Assembly (NCBI RefSeq): GCF_014635245.1
Contig: NZ_BMCP01000002.1
Location: 248,001 to 312,000, forward strand
Reading direction: 5' to 3'
Length of the DNA stretch: 64,000 nucleotides
From: Agaricicola taiwanensis
Lineage (GTDB): Bacteria; Pseudomonadota; Alphaproteobacteria; Rhizobiales; Methylopilaceae
The position numbers were made by a program, and so were the translations under genes. The notes beneath the pieces were generated by a model that saw only the letters and a list, made by a program, of their open reading frames with translations, was not told the origin of the DNA and searched no databases. Positions 24,842 through 33,903 of the stretch are shown here, in pieces (position 1 is the stretch's first letter; the number at the start of each line of letters is the position of its first letter).

Positions 24842-26013
24842 GCGCGATCATGGGGCCGGAAGAGGAAAATCTCGATCAGGACGCAATGGCCGCCGAATGG
24901 ATGGCCTCGCTCGAGGGTGGAGACGGCGGTGATGAGATGTCGCCGGAATGGTCGGCCGCGCTGGGCAGCGAGGGTGCGGCAACCTCCGTCGCCGGTCGTG
25001 GCGGTGCTGACCGCATCCTGGGCCAGGAGGAAATCGACAGCCTTCTGGGCTTCTCCTTCGACGAGCTCTCCCTCAGCCAGCATTCGGGCATTCGCGCCAT
25101 CATCGATTCGGCGATGGTGTCCTACGAGCGTCTGCCGATGCTCGAAATCGTGTTCGACCGCATGGTGCGGCTGCTCACGACCTCATTGCGCAATTTCACC
25201 TCCGACAACGTCGAAGTCTCCCTGGAAAGCATCACCTCGGTCCGTTTCGGCGACTATCTCAACTCGATCCCGCTGCCCGCGATCCTTTCGGTGATCAAGG
25301 CGGAGGAGTGGGACAACTATGGGATCGTCACCGTCAACTCGAGCCTGATCTATTCCATTATCGATGTGCTGCTCGGCGGGCGCCGCGGCGTTTCCTCCGT
25401 CAAGGTCGAAGGGCGGCCCTACAGCACCATCGAGACGAACCTGGTGCGCCGGCTGCTTGAGATCGTGCTTTCCGATGCCGAGCAGGCCTTCAAGCCGCTG
25501 TCGCCGGTGACCTTCAATATCGACCGCATGGAAACCAATCCGCGCTTTGCCGCCATTGCCCGGCCGGCAAATGCCGCGATTCTGGTGCGGCTCCACATCG
25601 ACATGGAAGACCGTGGCGGTGCATTCGAGTTCCTGTTGCCCTATGCCACCATCGAGCCGATCCGAGACGTCCTCCTGCAGGGCTTCATGGGCGAAAAGTT
25701 CGGCCGGGACGCGACCTGGGAGGGCCATCTCGCCACCGAGATCTGGTCCGCCGAACTTGATCTCGATGTGATCCTCTACGAACGGCAGATCCCGCTGCGC
25801 CGCATCATGGAACTTAATGTCGGCGACACCCTGATGCTGGATATGGAGCCCGATGAATTGGTCGAGCTCCGCTGCGGAAATGTAACCCTGACCGAAGGGC
25901 GCATGGGCCGCTCGGGTGAGCAGGTCGCGCTGCAAATCGAGCGCGAACTGCGTCAGTCCAAAACCACGATGGCCATTTTTGACTCGGCGGATGCCCGCCA
26001 GGAGGTCGCCTGA
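24838..26013 (+). CDS. fliM: Flagellar motor switch protein FliM
   Basis: FliM is the C-ring switch protein that binds phosphorylated CheY and FliG. A short acidic N-terminus is followed by the ILGQEEIDSLLGF motif (about residues 62-74), then the CheC-like middle domain (about 85-275, with SYERLPMLEIVFDRMVR and RPYSTIETNLVRRLLEIVL), and the C-terminal SpoA domain (about 300-375). The 391 residues are normal for alphaproteobacteria. The GTG at 24838 overlaps the fliL stop; the ATG at 24850 is an alternative start. FliN and FliG are outside the window. Confidence 0.95.
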   Translation: MSAIMGPEEENLDQDAMAAEWMASLEGGDGGDEMSPEWSAALGSEGAATSVAGRGGADRILGQEEIDSLLGFSFDELSLSQHSGIRAIIDSAMVSYERLPMLEIVFDRMVRLLTTSLRNFTSDNVEVSLESITSVRFGDYLNSIPLPAILSVIKAEEWDNYGIVTVNSSLIYSIIDVLLGGRRGVSSVKVEGRPYSTIETNLVRRLLEIVLSDAEQAFKPLSPVTFNIDRMETNPRFAAIARPANAAILVRLHIDMEDRGGAFEFLLPYATIEPIRDVLLQGFMGEKFGRDATWEGHLATEIWSAELDLDVILYERQIPLRRIMELNVGDTLMLDMEPDELVELRCGNVTLTEGRMGRSGEQVALQIERELRQSKTTMAIFDSADARQEVA

Positions 26014-26510
26014 TGAACAATGGTTTCGCCCTGATGATCGAGGGCACGGTCGCGATTCTTCTGGTCACCACCATCGGCTACTGTTTCGTCCTCAATCGAA
26101 AGCTGGTGAGGCTCAGGACCGACGAGACCGCGCTGAGGGCAACGATCGCTGAACTGGTCACGGCAACCGATATCGCCGAACGCGCCATCGCCGGGTTCAA
26201 GGTCGCCATCCGCGACTGCGACGTGACCCTGGCTGAGCGGCTCCGTGTCGCGGAACGTGTCTCGGTGGATATGGCCGATCAGATCGCTTCGGGACAGGAT
26301 GTGCTGAAGCGGATCGCGATGATCACCGAAGCCGCGCGCCCGGCGTCGGTTGCCGAGGCTTTCGTGGCGGAAGATTGCGCGGACGATGCCGCGCCCGCCG
26401 TCGAGGCCCGTCCCGCACCTCAGCAGAGCAAGGCCGCCGCGGCGGCCCTGGCGGCCCAGGCGCTTGCGATGCGTGCCCGCGAGCGGCGCGCCGCCAGCGC
26501 CGCAGCCTGA
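26013..26510 (+). CDS. DUF6468 membrane protein in the flagellar operon
   Basis: This 165-residue protein has one N-terminal transmembrane helix (about 7-27), then a helical or coiled-coil stretch (about 28-110, with NRKLVRLRTDETALRATIAE), and an Ala/Arg-rich low-complexity tail. It matches DUF6468, a family found in alphaproteobacterial flagellar operons with no assigned role. The start overlaps the fliM stop as TGATG, so it is translationally coupled. Position between FliM and MotE suggests a motor-associated accessory function, which is inference. Confidence 0.8.
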   Translation: MNNGFALMIEGTVAILLVTTIGYCFVLNRKLVRLRTDETALRATIAELVTATDIAERAIAGFKVAIRDCDVTLAERLRVAERVSVDMADQIASGQDVLKRIAMITEAARPASVAEAFVAEDCADDAAPAVEARPAPQQSKAAAAALAAQALAMRARERRAASAAA

Positions 26511-26522
26511 ACGGAGACGGCC

Positions 26523-27383
26523 GTGAGCGGCGTGCGCGTTCTGCCTCTTGTGGTTGCCTCGGCGCTCGCCGTGCTCACGCTTAAGGTCATTGGGGTCGCG
26601 AGCGGGGAAGGCTGGGCACTGCGGCTCGACAACAACGCCGCTGCCAGCCGTGGTCCGGATCTCACCTATCGCCCGGTTGCCTGGGCACATGACGCGCTTA
26701 CCGTCGGTTCGGCTCAGGCCGGAGAGGGAAAGTCTGTCCTGAAGGATCCCGTCATCACCGGCTCGACCCCCACGCCCGAGGCGCCTGCTGAGGCGGCCGA
26801 GGCGACGACGCCGACGGAAGGCGCGGCTCCCTCCGCCGAAGCCGTGCCACCTTCAAACCCCTTGCAGAACAGTGATTCTCCCGACCGGACCACCCCAGGC
26901 GAGCGGGCTGTGCTGGAGCGCCTGACCGAGCGCCGCAACGAGCTGGAGGAGAAGGCCAAGGAAATCGAGATGCGGGACAGTCTCCTCAAGGCGGCTGAGA
27001 AGCGGATCGAAGCGCGCATCAAGGAACTGGAAGCCATCGAAGCCAGGATTGCCGCGACCAAGCCGGCCGACGCGGCCGAGGGTGAAGAGGCCGGAGGGGA
27101 GGACGAGGTCTCGCCCGCCAAGGTCAAGGATCTCGTCACCATGTACGAGAACATGCGCCCCAAGGATGCGGCCAAAATCTTCGACGAGCTCAATCTGCGG
27201 GTGCTGGTGGACGTCGTGAAGCAGATGAATCCGCGCAAGATGTCGGAGGTGCTGGCGAAGATGACACCTTCGGCGGCGCAACGGCTTACCGTGGAACTTG
27301 CAGGCAGCGGTCGAAGGCCGGCCGCGCCCACGGCCGCCGTGGAGACGCTGCCACAGATACCGGGAATTCCCACGCAGCCTTAA
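26523..27383 (+). CDS. motE: MotE-family stator chaperone
   Basis: This 286-residue protein has an N-terminal hydrophobic segment (about 4-20), a Pro/Ala-rich linker (about 75-125), a charged coiled coil (about 135-185), and a C-terminal MgtE-N-like domain (MYENMRPKDAAKIFDELN ... MNPRKMSEVLAKM). This layout fits MotE, described in Sinorhizobium as a periplasmic chaperone for the stator-associated protein MotC. The GTG start has GGAG at 7-nt spacing. It precedes a large secreted TPR protein that may be its client, but no recognisable motC is in the window. Confidence 0.82.
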   Translation: MSGVRVLPLVVASALAVLTLKVIGVASGEGWALRLDNNAAASRGPDLTYRPVAWAHDALTVGSAQAGEGKSVLKDPVITGSTPTPEAPAEAAEATTPTEGAAPSAEAVPPSNPLQNSDSPDRTTPGERAVLERLTERRNELEEKAKEIEMRDSLLKAAEKRIEARIKELEAIEARIAATKPADAAEGEEAGGEDEVSPAKVKDLVTMYENMRPKDAAKIFDELNLRVLVDVVKQMNPRKMSEVLAKMTPSAAQRLTVELAGSGRRPAAPTAAVETLPQIPGIPTQP

Positions 27384-27459
27384 TGAAAATATTGCCCGGA
27401 CCTTAACCGGCCCGTTCTACCCCTTGTGAAGCGCCTTGAGACGTCAGGAGACCAGCGCC

Positions 27460-30400
27460 GTGCCGACCATCATGTCCGCACAGTTGAGGAAGTGGAAGCC
27501 GGGGGAGTGGCTCCTTGCGGCCCTGACGCTGCTGTTCGCCTTCACCGTCACGACGGCTGCGGCCTCTGAAGCCACGGTGGAGGCGAAAGAGGAAAGCGGC
27601 TTCGGCCGTGTCATCATGAGCTTCGACATGCTGCCGGCTTTCGATGCCCGCATTACGACGGGTGTGCTGGTGGTGACCTTCGCTGATTCCATCGAGGTGT
27701 CACTGGATGCCGTTGTCGCCGGCATGCCGAACTATGTCACGGCCGCGCGGCGCGATCCGGATGGCAAAGCAGTGCGCATGGCGCTGACCCGCCCCCTGAC
27801 CGTCAACACGATGCAGGCGGGGGAGAAGCTCTTCATCGATTTTCTCCCTGCCGGCTGGAGCGGTTATCCGCCGGGCCTGCCGCGCGAGGTGATCGCGGAT
27901 CTGAACAAGAAAGCGCGCGAGGCACGTCAGGCGGCAGCCGACATCCGCCGGTTGAAGCAGCGCGACTATCAGCCGTTGACGGTGCAGGTCGGGACCAACC
28001 CGACTTTCACCCGTCTCATGTTCACTACCGATCCCGCCGTGAAGGTCACCCATGACAGGTCCGGCGAGAAGGTGGTGCTGAACTTCGATGTGCCGGTTGA
28101 ATTCGACGCGCGCGAGGCTCTCGGGCAAATGCCTGAGGAGGTAAAGAACCTCGCCAGCCGGACGACGGCGGATGGGCTCGTGATCAGCTTCGACCTCGAT
28201 CCCACCTACGATCTTCGCGCCTTTCGCGAAGACAGCAGTTATGTGCTGGATCTGGTGCCGCCGGATTCCAGCTCACAGGCTCCGGCACCTCTTGCGGTCT
28301 CCGCCCTGCCGCAGGATGCAGCCGTGCCTCCCGCCGCTCCGGGCTTGACATCTGCCCCTGCCGCGGAGAGGTCGCCCCCAATCGCCACTCAGGGAGCCCC
28401 TGCGGTGCCCATGCCGGTGGCTCGACCCGCGCAGCGGGCGTCAGCGCCGGCGTCACAGGAGACGGCACCTGAACCTGCGGCTCAAGCCGCCGCGCCGGAG
28501 CCCGAAACCACCGAAGCGGCAAAGCCGCCGGCCGCCCAGGCACCCCGGGAGGAGCCGGTGGCTGCCGTCGAGGCGCCCGCGATGGTTGCGGAGGAGAACA
28601 AGGAGGCGACGGACAAACCGGCCGTGCCGTCCGTTTCGGTTGAGGCCGCACCACCGGCCGCGGCGACACCTTCCGTGCGCCGTGTTCGCGACGCGCTGGA
28701 GATCGTTCTGCCGTTCCCGCAGCGTCCAGCAGCGGCGGTCTTCATGCGCGACAGCACACTCTGGATGGTGTTCGACAGCAATCACGCCTTCGATCTTGGC
28801 TTTCTGCTCGATGACAGCAGCGGCCTCATCAGCAATGTCGAACAGTCGGCCACCGGAGGAACCCAGATCGCGCGTCTGACCGTGACGGAACCGCGCCTGA
28901 TCTCGGTGATCCCGGAAGGCGACACATGGGTGGTCGCTCTGGGTGAGACGGTGGTCGATCCCTCGCGCCCGATTTATCTCAGCCCCGGTTTTGCCGCTGA
29001 TGGGCGCGCTTCGGTGCGGACCACCCTGGAGGGCATGGGGGGCGTGCGCTGGCTGGAGGACCCGATCGTCGGGGATCGACTGGCGGTCCTGACGTTGCAA
29101 GGTCCGGGGCGTGGCATCGTGCGCCCGCAGAACTTCGTGGAGTTCCGGGCCCTTGCCACCGCGCACGGCGTGGCAATCCAGCCTATGGCCGATGATGTAA
29201 CCGTGACGGCCGGTCTCGCCGACCTCACCATCACCCGGGACGGCGGTCTTACTCTTTCGAGCTGGGACAGCCCCACTCGGGAACAGCCGGTCCCCTATGT
29301 CAGCCGGGCTCCGGAATTGAACGCGGGGCCCTTTCAGGCGGCCTCCTGGGAGGCGGCACGGAAACGACCCTATCGCGAAGGGGCTGCCGAAGCGATGCGC
29401 GTTGCCGCCTCCGCCGGCCCCAGCGAGCAGGCGGCGGCGCGCCTGGCGCTGGCGCGCTTCGAATTCGCCCATGGCAACGCGGCCGAGGCGAAGGCGGTGC
29501 TGGAGGTGATGCGCGACGGCAAGGAAGAACCCGATGAGCGAGCCGACACCAGCCTGATGTATGCCGCCGCCCTGATCGAGCTCGGGCGCAATGAGGAAGG
29601 CCTCAAGATCCTCGACCGGGGCGGCATCGCCGATCTCAGGCAGGCGCAGCTGTGGCGTTCGGTGGCCGAGGCCGGGCTTGGCCGCCTGTCGCGCTCACGG
29701 GAGGCCTATAGGAAGGGCGAGCCGGCGCTGAGCGCCATGCCAACAGATCTCCAGGTCCGTTTCCGTGAAACCGCGGCACGGATCGCCATCGATGCACGCG
29801 ATTATTCCACCGCGGCCATCGAGCTCGACGCCATCGATGCGCTCAACCCGGCCGACGGCGGTTTCGGCCGCGCGCTGTTGCGGGCACGCATTGCCGATGG
29901 TCTCGGCCAGGCGGGGCTGGCCTTGGAAAGCTACCGCGCCGTCCAGGGCGGTGACGATGAGATCGCCGCGGCGGAAGCACGCTACCGTGCAACCAAGCTG
30001 CGCATTGATCGCGGCGAGATCAGCCAGGCGGACGCCATACGTGAGCTTGAGCTGATGTCCGTGGCGTGGCGCGGCGATGTCGTCGAGGCAGAGGTGCTGG
30101 CGAGCCTTGGTGAGCTCTATACGGCAGAAAATCGCTGGCGCGATGCCTTCGGCGTTATGCGGACCGCCATCAATGTGCATCCGGATGCGGAGATCACCCG
30201 CAACCTGCAGCAGACGATGTCCGATCGCTTTGCCGGCATCTTTTTGGGCGACGCCAGCCGTATAGACACTCTGGATGCGCTGGCGCTGTTCCTGGATTTC
30301 AAGGAGCTGACGCCTCCAGGCCGCCGGGGCGACGAGATCATCCGCCGTCTTGCCGACCGCATGGTGGATGTCGACCTTCTGACGGAGGCGGCCGACCTTC

Positions 30401-31116
30401 TGGAATATCAGATCAACAATCGTCTGGCGGGGGCGGCCAAGGCGCAGGTCGGCGCAAGGGCCGCCGTGGTGCATCTTCTGAACCAGAAGCCGGCGCGGGC
30501 CTATCGGGTTCTCCAGGCGACGCGGCTTGCCGGTCTGCCTTCGGAACTGCGCCGCAGCCGCATGCTCCTGGAGGCCAAGGCGCTGGCCGAGATCGGGCGC
30601 GGGGATGTGGCTGTCGAGCTCGTGGATACGCTTGATGGCAACGATGCTCTTCTGATGAAGGCCGATATCCTATGGCGCGGCCGCAAGTGGCAGGAGGCGG
30701 GCGAGGCCCTGGAGCTTCTGGTCGGCACCCGCTGGCGCGACAATACCCCACTGACGGACGAGGAGCGCATGCAGGTGCTGCGCTCGGGTATCGCCTATGC
30801 CATGTCAGAGGATTCGCTGGGCCTGGAGCGGCTGCGCGTCAAGTTCGCCGCGCTGATGGCCAACAGCCCTGATGGCAGAGCCTTCGACACCATCACGGCG
30901 CCCATTGAGGCCCGTGGCGCCGCCTTTACCGAGATCGCGCGTGCGATCGCCGCGACCGATACCTTCACGGCCTTTCTGGAGGAATACCGCAAGCGTCATC
31001 CCGATGAGGCCGGCCCTGTGCCCTCGGTGGCGCCATCGCCTCAGCCTCAGCCGCTGCCGGAAGCCATGGACACAACGCCTGCTCCGGAGACCGAGCAAAC
31101 CGCGGCACGCTCCTAG
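27460..31116 (+). CDS. Large secreted beta-module/TPR protein, flagellar operon
   Basis: No named family is clear to me. The 1218-residue product has a signal peptide or anchor (WLLAALTLLFAFTVTTAAAS). Two N-terminal beta modules reminiscent of AMIN domains follow (about 45-145 and 165-270, the second ending SYVLDLVPPDS). A Pro/Ala-rich linker (about 270-410) leads to a third such module (about 412-515). A helical TPR-type solenoid extends to the end (about 615-1190, e.g. ARLALARFEFAHGNAAEAKA), with a Pro-rich tail. I chose the GTG at 27460, with AGGAG 9 nt upstream. It follows motE by 76 bp, so a periplasmic motor or stator role is inferred. Confidence 0.75.
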   Translation: MPTIMSAQLRKWKPGEWLLAALTLLFAFTVTTAAASEATVEAKEESGFGRVIMSFDMLPAFDARITTGVLVVTFADSIEVSLDAVVAGMPNYVTAARRDPDGKAVRMALTRPLTVNTMQAGEKLFIDFLPAGWSGYPPGLPREVIADLNKKAREARQAAADIRRLKQRDYQPLTVQVGTNPTFTRLMFTTDPAVKVTHDRSGEKVVLNFDVPVEFDAREALGQMPEEVKNLASRTTADGLVISFDLDPTYDLRAFREDSSYVLDLVPPDSSSQAPAPLAVSALPQDAAVPPAAPGLTSAPAAERSPPIATQGAPAVPMPVARPAQRASAPASQETAPEPAAQAAAPEPETTEAAKPPAAQAPREEPVAAVEAPAMVAEENKEATDKPAVPSVSVEAAPPAAATPSVRRVRDALEIVLPFPQRPAAAVFMRDSTLWMVFDSNHAFDLGFLLDDSSGLISNVEQSATGGTQIARLTVTEPRLISVIPEGDTWVVALGETVVDPSRPIYLSPGFAADGRASVRTTLEGMGGVRWLEDPIVGDRLAVLTLQGPGRGIVRPQNFVEFRALATAHGVAIQPMADDVTVTAGLADLTITRDGGLTLSSWDSPTREQPVPYVSRAPELNAGPFQAASWEAARKRPYREGAAEAMRVAASAGPSEQAAARLALARFEFAHGNAAEAKAVLEVMRDGKEEPDERADTSLMYAAALIELGRNEEGLKILDRGGIADLRQAQLWRSVAEAGLGRLSRSREAYRKGEPALSAMPTDLQVRFRETAARIAIDARDYSTAAIELDAIDALNPADGGFGRALLRARIADGLGQAGLALESYRAVQGGDDEIAAAEARYRATKLRIDRGEISQADAIRELELMSVAWRGDVVEAEVLASLGELYTAENRWRDAFGVMRTAINVHPDAEITRNLQQTMSDRFAGIFLGDASRIDTLDALALFLDFKELTPPGRRGDEIIRRLADRMVDVDLLTEAADLLEYQINNRLAGAAKAQVGARAAVVHLLNQKPARAYRVLQATRLAGLPSELRRSRMLLEAKALAEIGRGDVAVELVDTLDGNDALLMKADILWRGRKWQEAGEALELLVGTRWRDNTPLTDEERMQVLRSGIAYAMSEDSLGLERLRVKFAALMANSPDGRAFDTITAPIEARGAAFTEIARAIAATDTFTAFLEEYRKRHPDEAGPVPSVAPSPQPQPLPEAMDTTPAPETEQTAARS

Positions 31117-31199
31117 CCGCCCGATTCCGGGGCAGATCAACAGCTTAGACGGCGCTTCTGCCAGTCGGATTCATCGGTGGAGAGCCTCTGCGGCGGTTC

Positions 31200-31952
31200 T
31201 TATTGGCCGCCGAAGCTTTCCACCAGGCTGCCCGCGACCAGATACCAGCCGTCCACCAGCACAAAAAAGATGAGCTTGAAGGGCAGGGAAACCAGCACCG
31301 GCGGCAGCATCATCATGCCCATGGACATCAGCACAGAGGCCACCACGAGGTCGATGACAAGGAAGGGCACAAACAAGAGAAAGCCAATCTCGAAGGCGCG
31401 CCTCAGTTCCGAGATCATGAAGGCCGGCACTAGAATGCGCAGCTCCGTCGCCTCGGGTGTTTCCGGCGGCGGCTGATTGGCCAGGTCGAGAAAGAGGCCG
31501 AGATCCTTCTCGCGCACATGGCGCATCATGAAGGCATGGAACGGCGCAGAGCCGCGATTGAAGGCTTCCTGGCCGTCGATCTCATTGGCAAGCAGCGGCA
31601 CCACGCCGGCCTGATAGGCGGTCTGGAACGTTGGTCCCATGACAAAGGCCGTCAGGAACAGCGAGAGTGCGATGATCACGGCATTGGGCGGCGCCGTCTG
31701 GGCGCCGATGGCGGTGCGCAGCAGCGACAGGACGATGACGATGCGGGTGAAGGAGGTCACCATCACCAGGATCGACGGGGCCAGGCTGAGGACCGTGATG
31801 AGGGCGACGAACTGCAGCGCGCGCTGCGTCACGCCGGTGTCGCCCCCGGCTCCACCACCGAGGTCGATCGTGATGCCCTGGGCGTGAACCTCGGGTGCGA
31901 GGAGGAGGCCGGCGATGAGAACGGCGGCGCTGAACGCCACCGGCCATCTCAT
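31200..31952 (-). CDS. fliP: Flagellar export gate protein FliP
   Basis: FliP is the core subunit of the flagellar type III export gate (FliP5-FliQ4-FliR1). A cleavable signal peptide covers about residues 1-24 (ending VHAQ). Signature regions follow: SILVMVTSFTRIVIVLSLLR, then LFLTAFVMGPTF, FMMRHVREKDLGLF, and the C-terminal VPFLVIDLVVASVLMSMGMM. The 250 residues are normal. It overlaps fliO as ATGA and is convergent with the TPR protein gene. Confidence 0.97.
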   Translation of the reverse strand: MRWPVAFSAAVLIAGLLLAPEVHAQGITIDLGGGAGGDTGVTQRALQFVALITVLSLAPSILVMVTSFTRIVIVLSLLRTAIGAQTAPPNAVIIALSLFLTAFVMGPTFQTAYQAGVVPLLANEIDGQEAFNRGSAPFHAFMMRHVREKDLGLFLDLANQPPPETPEATELRILVPAFMISELRRAFEIGFLLFVPFLVIDLVVASVLMSMGMMMLPPVLVSLPFKLIFFVLVDGWYLVAGSLVESFGGQ

Positions 31953-33229
31953 GATTTGTTGCGGTCCGGTCCGCGGCCGAGAAGGCTGGCCATTTCCTCT
32001 TCGAGCGCGTCGAGCGGAGACTTCGCGGGCTCAGGTTTGGCGGGCTCGGGCTTCGCAGGTTCGGGTTTGGTCGGTTCCGGCTTGGGCGCGTCCGGCTTTC
32101 CTGCCGCGGGAGCGGAAGACGGCTCCTCGGGGTTGGCCGGAGGTTGTGCCGATTCCGTGGAAGGAGCGGACTTGTTCTCCACCGCCGGCGGTTCGGGGGC
32201 AGGCTGCGAGGAGGGCAATGAAAAGGCGCGCGCTGCGGGGCCGGACGACGGGCGGGTGATGGAGACAACGGGCTGCGCCGGGGGCGGCGGGCTTGAGGGC
32301 GCCGCTGATGAGGGCGTCGGAGTAGGTACGATCACAGGCTTTGTAGTCGGCCCGTCGCCGCCTTCGAACTTGAGCGTCTCTTCTAGGCTTGCAGCGAAAT
32401 CCGGAAAATCGGCGGAACCGGATGCGGGTGCCGGCACCGGTGTGGAAGGTGCAGGCGGAGGTGTGCGGTTGCTTGAGGCAGAATCCGCGGCGGACGGAGG
32501 GTTGAAGCCGCCATGAACAGGTGCCGCGGGCCCCGAAAGAGGGGCTGCGGGTTTCGCAGCGCCCGGCGCGGACGGCTGCGACAGGGGGGTGACCGGAGCC
32601 GGACGCTCGCTCGGAGCCGGCGGCGCGTAGGGGCGAGGCTGTTCGCCGTTCGAGGCTCCCGAAGTCTGTGCGGAAGCTCCTGAGGCTTGTGCAGAGAAGG
32701 TCGTGCCCCCGGCCGATGGCATGGCTGGACGGGCGGGCGCCGGGCGTGGCGCGGAAGCCAGCGGACGCTGGCCGGCTGCGGTGCCGGGTGCCGGGACTGG
32801 CGGGCGAGGGGCGGCCGGCGGAGGCGCCGCGGGGCGCTGGGGTGCGGCTGCCTGGGAAGCGGGCTGTGGCTGCCCTGGAGGCGCGGCTTCCGGCCGGCGC
32901 TGCGGCGGACGGCCTGCACTCTGAGCGTGGCGCACGATGCCGCTCTCGACCACGACATCATTGGGCCCGCCGATCATCAGCAGATGTTCGACATTGTCGC
33001 GACGAATCAGGACGAGCCGGCGGCGTGTGTCCACGGCCTGCACATCCAGCACGCCGAGACGCGGCTGCCGGGCGCGGCCGTTGGTCATGCTCTTCAGCAG
33101 TCTGGCGCCGGAAAAGCGTCGGATGATCCAGGCCGCCAGGGCGATCAGCACAAGGACGATGATAAAGGCGACCGCGAAGCGGATGGGCAGAGGCATGTCA
33201 CTGCCGAGGATCTGGTCCATGAATCCCAT
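31949..33229 (-). CDS. fliO: FliO-family export protein with long Pro-rich tail
   Basis: FliO is the membrane chaperone for assembly of the FliP ring. The conserved part is limited to the first about 110 residues. A transmembrane helix (about 18-37) is followed by the FliO domain, with ARQPRLGVLDVQAVDTRRRL and RRDNVEHLLMIGGPNDVVVE. The remaining about 310 residues are disordered Pro/Ala/Ser-rich sequence, ending in tandem KPEPAKPEPAK repeats and a short LDALEEEMASLLG segment. Total 426 residues, against about 90-120 in classic FliO. It is coupled by ATGA overlap to fliP and divergent from flgB. Confidence 0.85.
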   Translation of the reverse strand: MGFMDQILGSDMPLPIRFAVAFIIVLVLIALAAWIIRRFSGARLLKSMTNGRARQPRLGVLDVQAVDTRRRLVLIRRDNVEHLLMIGGPNDVVVESGIVRHAQSAGRPPQRRPEAAPPGQPQPASQAAAPQRPAAPPPAAPRPPVPAPGTAAGQRPLASAPRPAPARPAMPSAGGTTFSAQASGASAQTSGASNGEQPRPYAPPAPSERPAPVTPLSQPSAPGAAKPAAPLSGPAAPVHGGFNPPSAADSASSNRTPPPAPSTPVPAPASGSADFPDFAASLEETLKFEGGDGPTTKPVIVPTPTPSSAAPSSPPPPAQPVVSITRPSSGPAARAFSLPSSQPAPEPPAVENKSAPSTESAQPPANPEEPSSAPAAGKPDAPKPEPTKPEPAKPEPAKPEPAKSPLDALEEEMASLLGRGPDRNKS

Positions 33230-33335
33230 GATCTGCCTGTTCCTTCTGTACGCTGCCGCTAACTCTAGGTCCTTCAGCGACCGGCTGCCGGCTGTATAAA
33301 GATTAACCGTAGCGGCAGGATTTGCCGGTGGCGAT

Positions 33336-33350
33336 CTAACAGACGATTAA
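33336..33350. promoter_or_regulatory. Near-consensus CtrA box between fliO and flgB
   Basis: CTAA-N7-TTAA (7 of 8 consensus bases) lies 107 bp upstream of fliO and in the same divergent region as the perfect box in front of flgB. Confidence 0.4.
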
Positions 33351-33419
33351 CAGCCTTGCCGCGTGCAGGCAATTTTCCGCGTAACCTGCACCGCCGCTGA
33401 TTGCAAGCTGCGAGGGCCA

Positions 33420-33434
33420 TTAACCCACGGTTAA
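33420..33434 (+). promoter_or_regulatory. CtrA box upstream of the flgB operon
   Basis: A perfect TTAA-N7-TTAA (TTAACCCACGGTTAA), followed by CC as in the extended TTAACC half-site, lies 18 bp before the flgB start codon at 33453. Confidence 0.75.
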
Positions 33435-33452
33435 CCATAAAGGGGGCAGTTT

Positions 33453-33890
33453 TTGCCTAGTACCTTTAACAAGATGGGCGCACCCGATATGGCGATCGCC
33501 GGGCTGAATGTTCTCGGGTTCCTGAAGACCAAGATGATGTGGCATCAGGAACGCCAAAGGGTTCTGGCGCAGAACATCGCCAACGCCGATACCCCCGGCT
33601 ACAGAGCGCATGATCTGCGCCAGCTGGAATTTACCCCAAGTCAGGTGCATCGTCCGAATCCCGTGCAGCTGGTTGCCACCGCGCCGGGACATCAGGGGTC
33701 ATTGCCCGGTACCGCCTCCGCGAACGAGGATCGGGCCCACACCTTCGAGACGACGCCGGAAGGCAACAGCGTGGTGCTTGAGGAGGAGGTGCTGAAGGTC
33801 GGCCAGAACGCCATGGATCATCAGACCGCCGCTCAGCTCTACACCCGCAGCATCGGCATTCTGCGCCGCGCCATAGCGCGGCCTGCCTGA
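33453..33890 (+). CDS. flgB: Flagellar proximal rod protein FlgB
   Basis: FlgB is a proximal rod subunit. It has the rod motif WHQERQRVLAQNIANADTPG at about residues 30-49 and a C-terminal helix with QTAAQLYTRSIGILRRAI. The 145 residues are normal. The TTG at 33453 has AGGGGG 6 nt upstream; ATGs at 33474 and 33489 are alternatives, and the second would give a start close to other FlgB proteins. It opens the operon flgB-flgC-fliE-fliQ-fliR-flhB, which resembles the CtrA-controlled class II operons of Caulobacter. Confidence 0.92.
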   Translation: MPSTFNKMGAPDMAIAGLNVLGFLKTKMMWHQERQRVLAQNIANADTPGYRAHDLRQLEFTPSQVHRPNPVQLVATAPGHQGSLPGTASANEDRAHTFETTPEGNSVVLEEEVLKVGQNAMDHQTAAQLYTRSIGILRRAIARPA

Positions 33891-33903
33891 GGAGTGATCT
33901 GAC

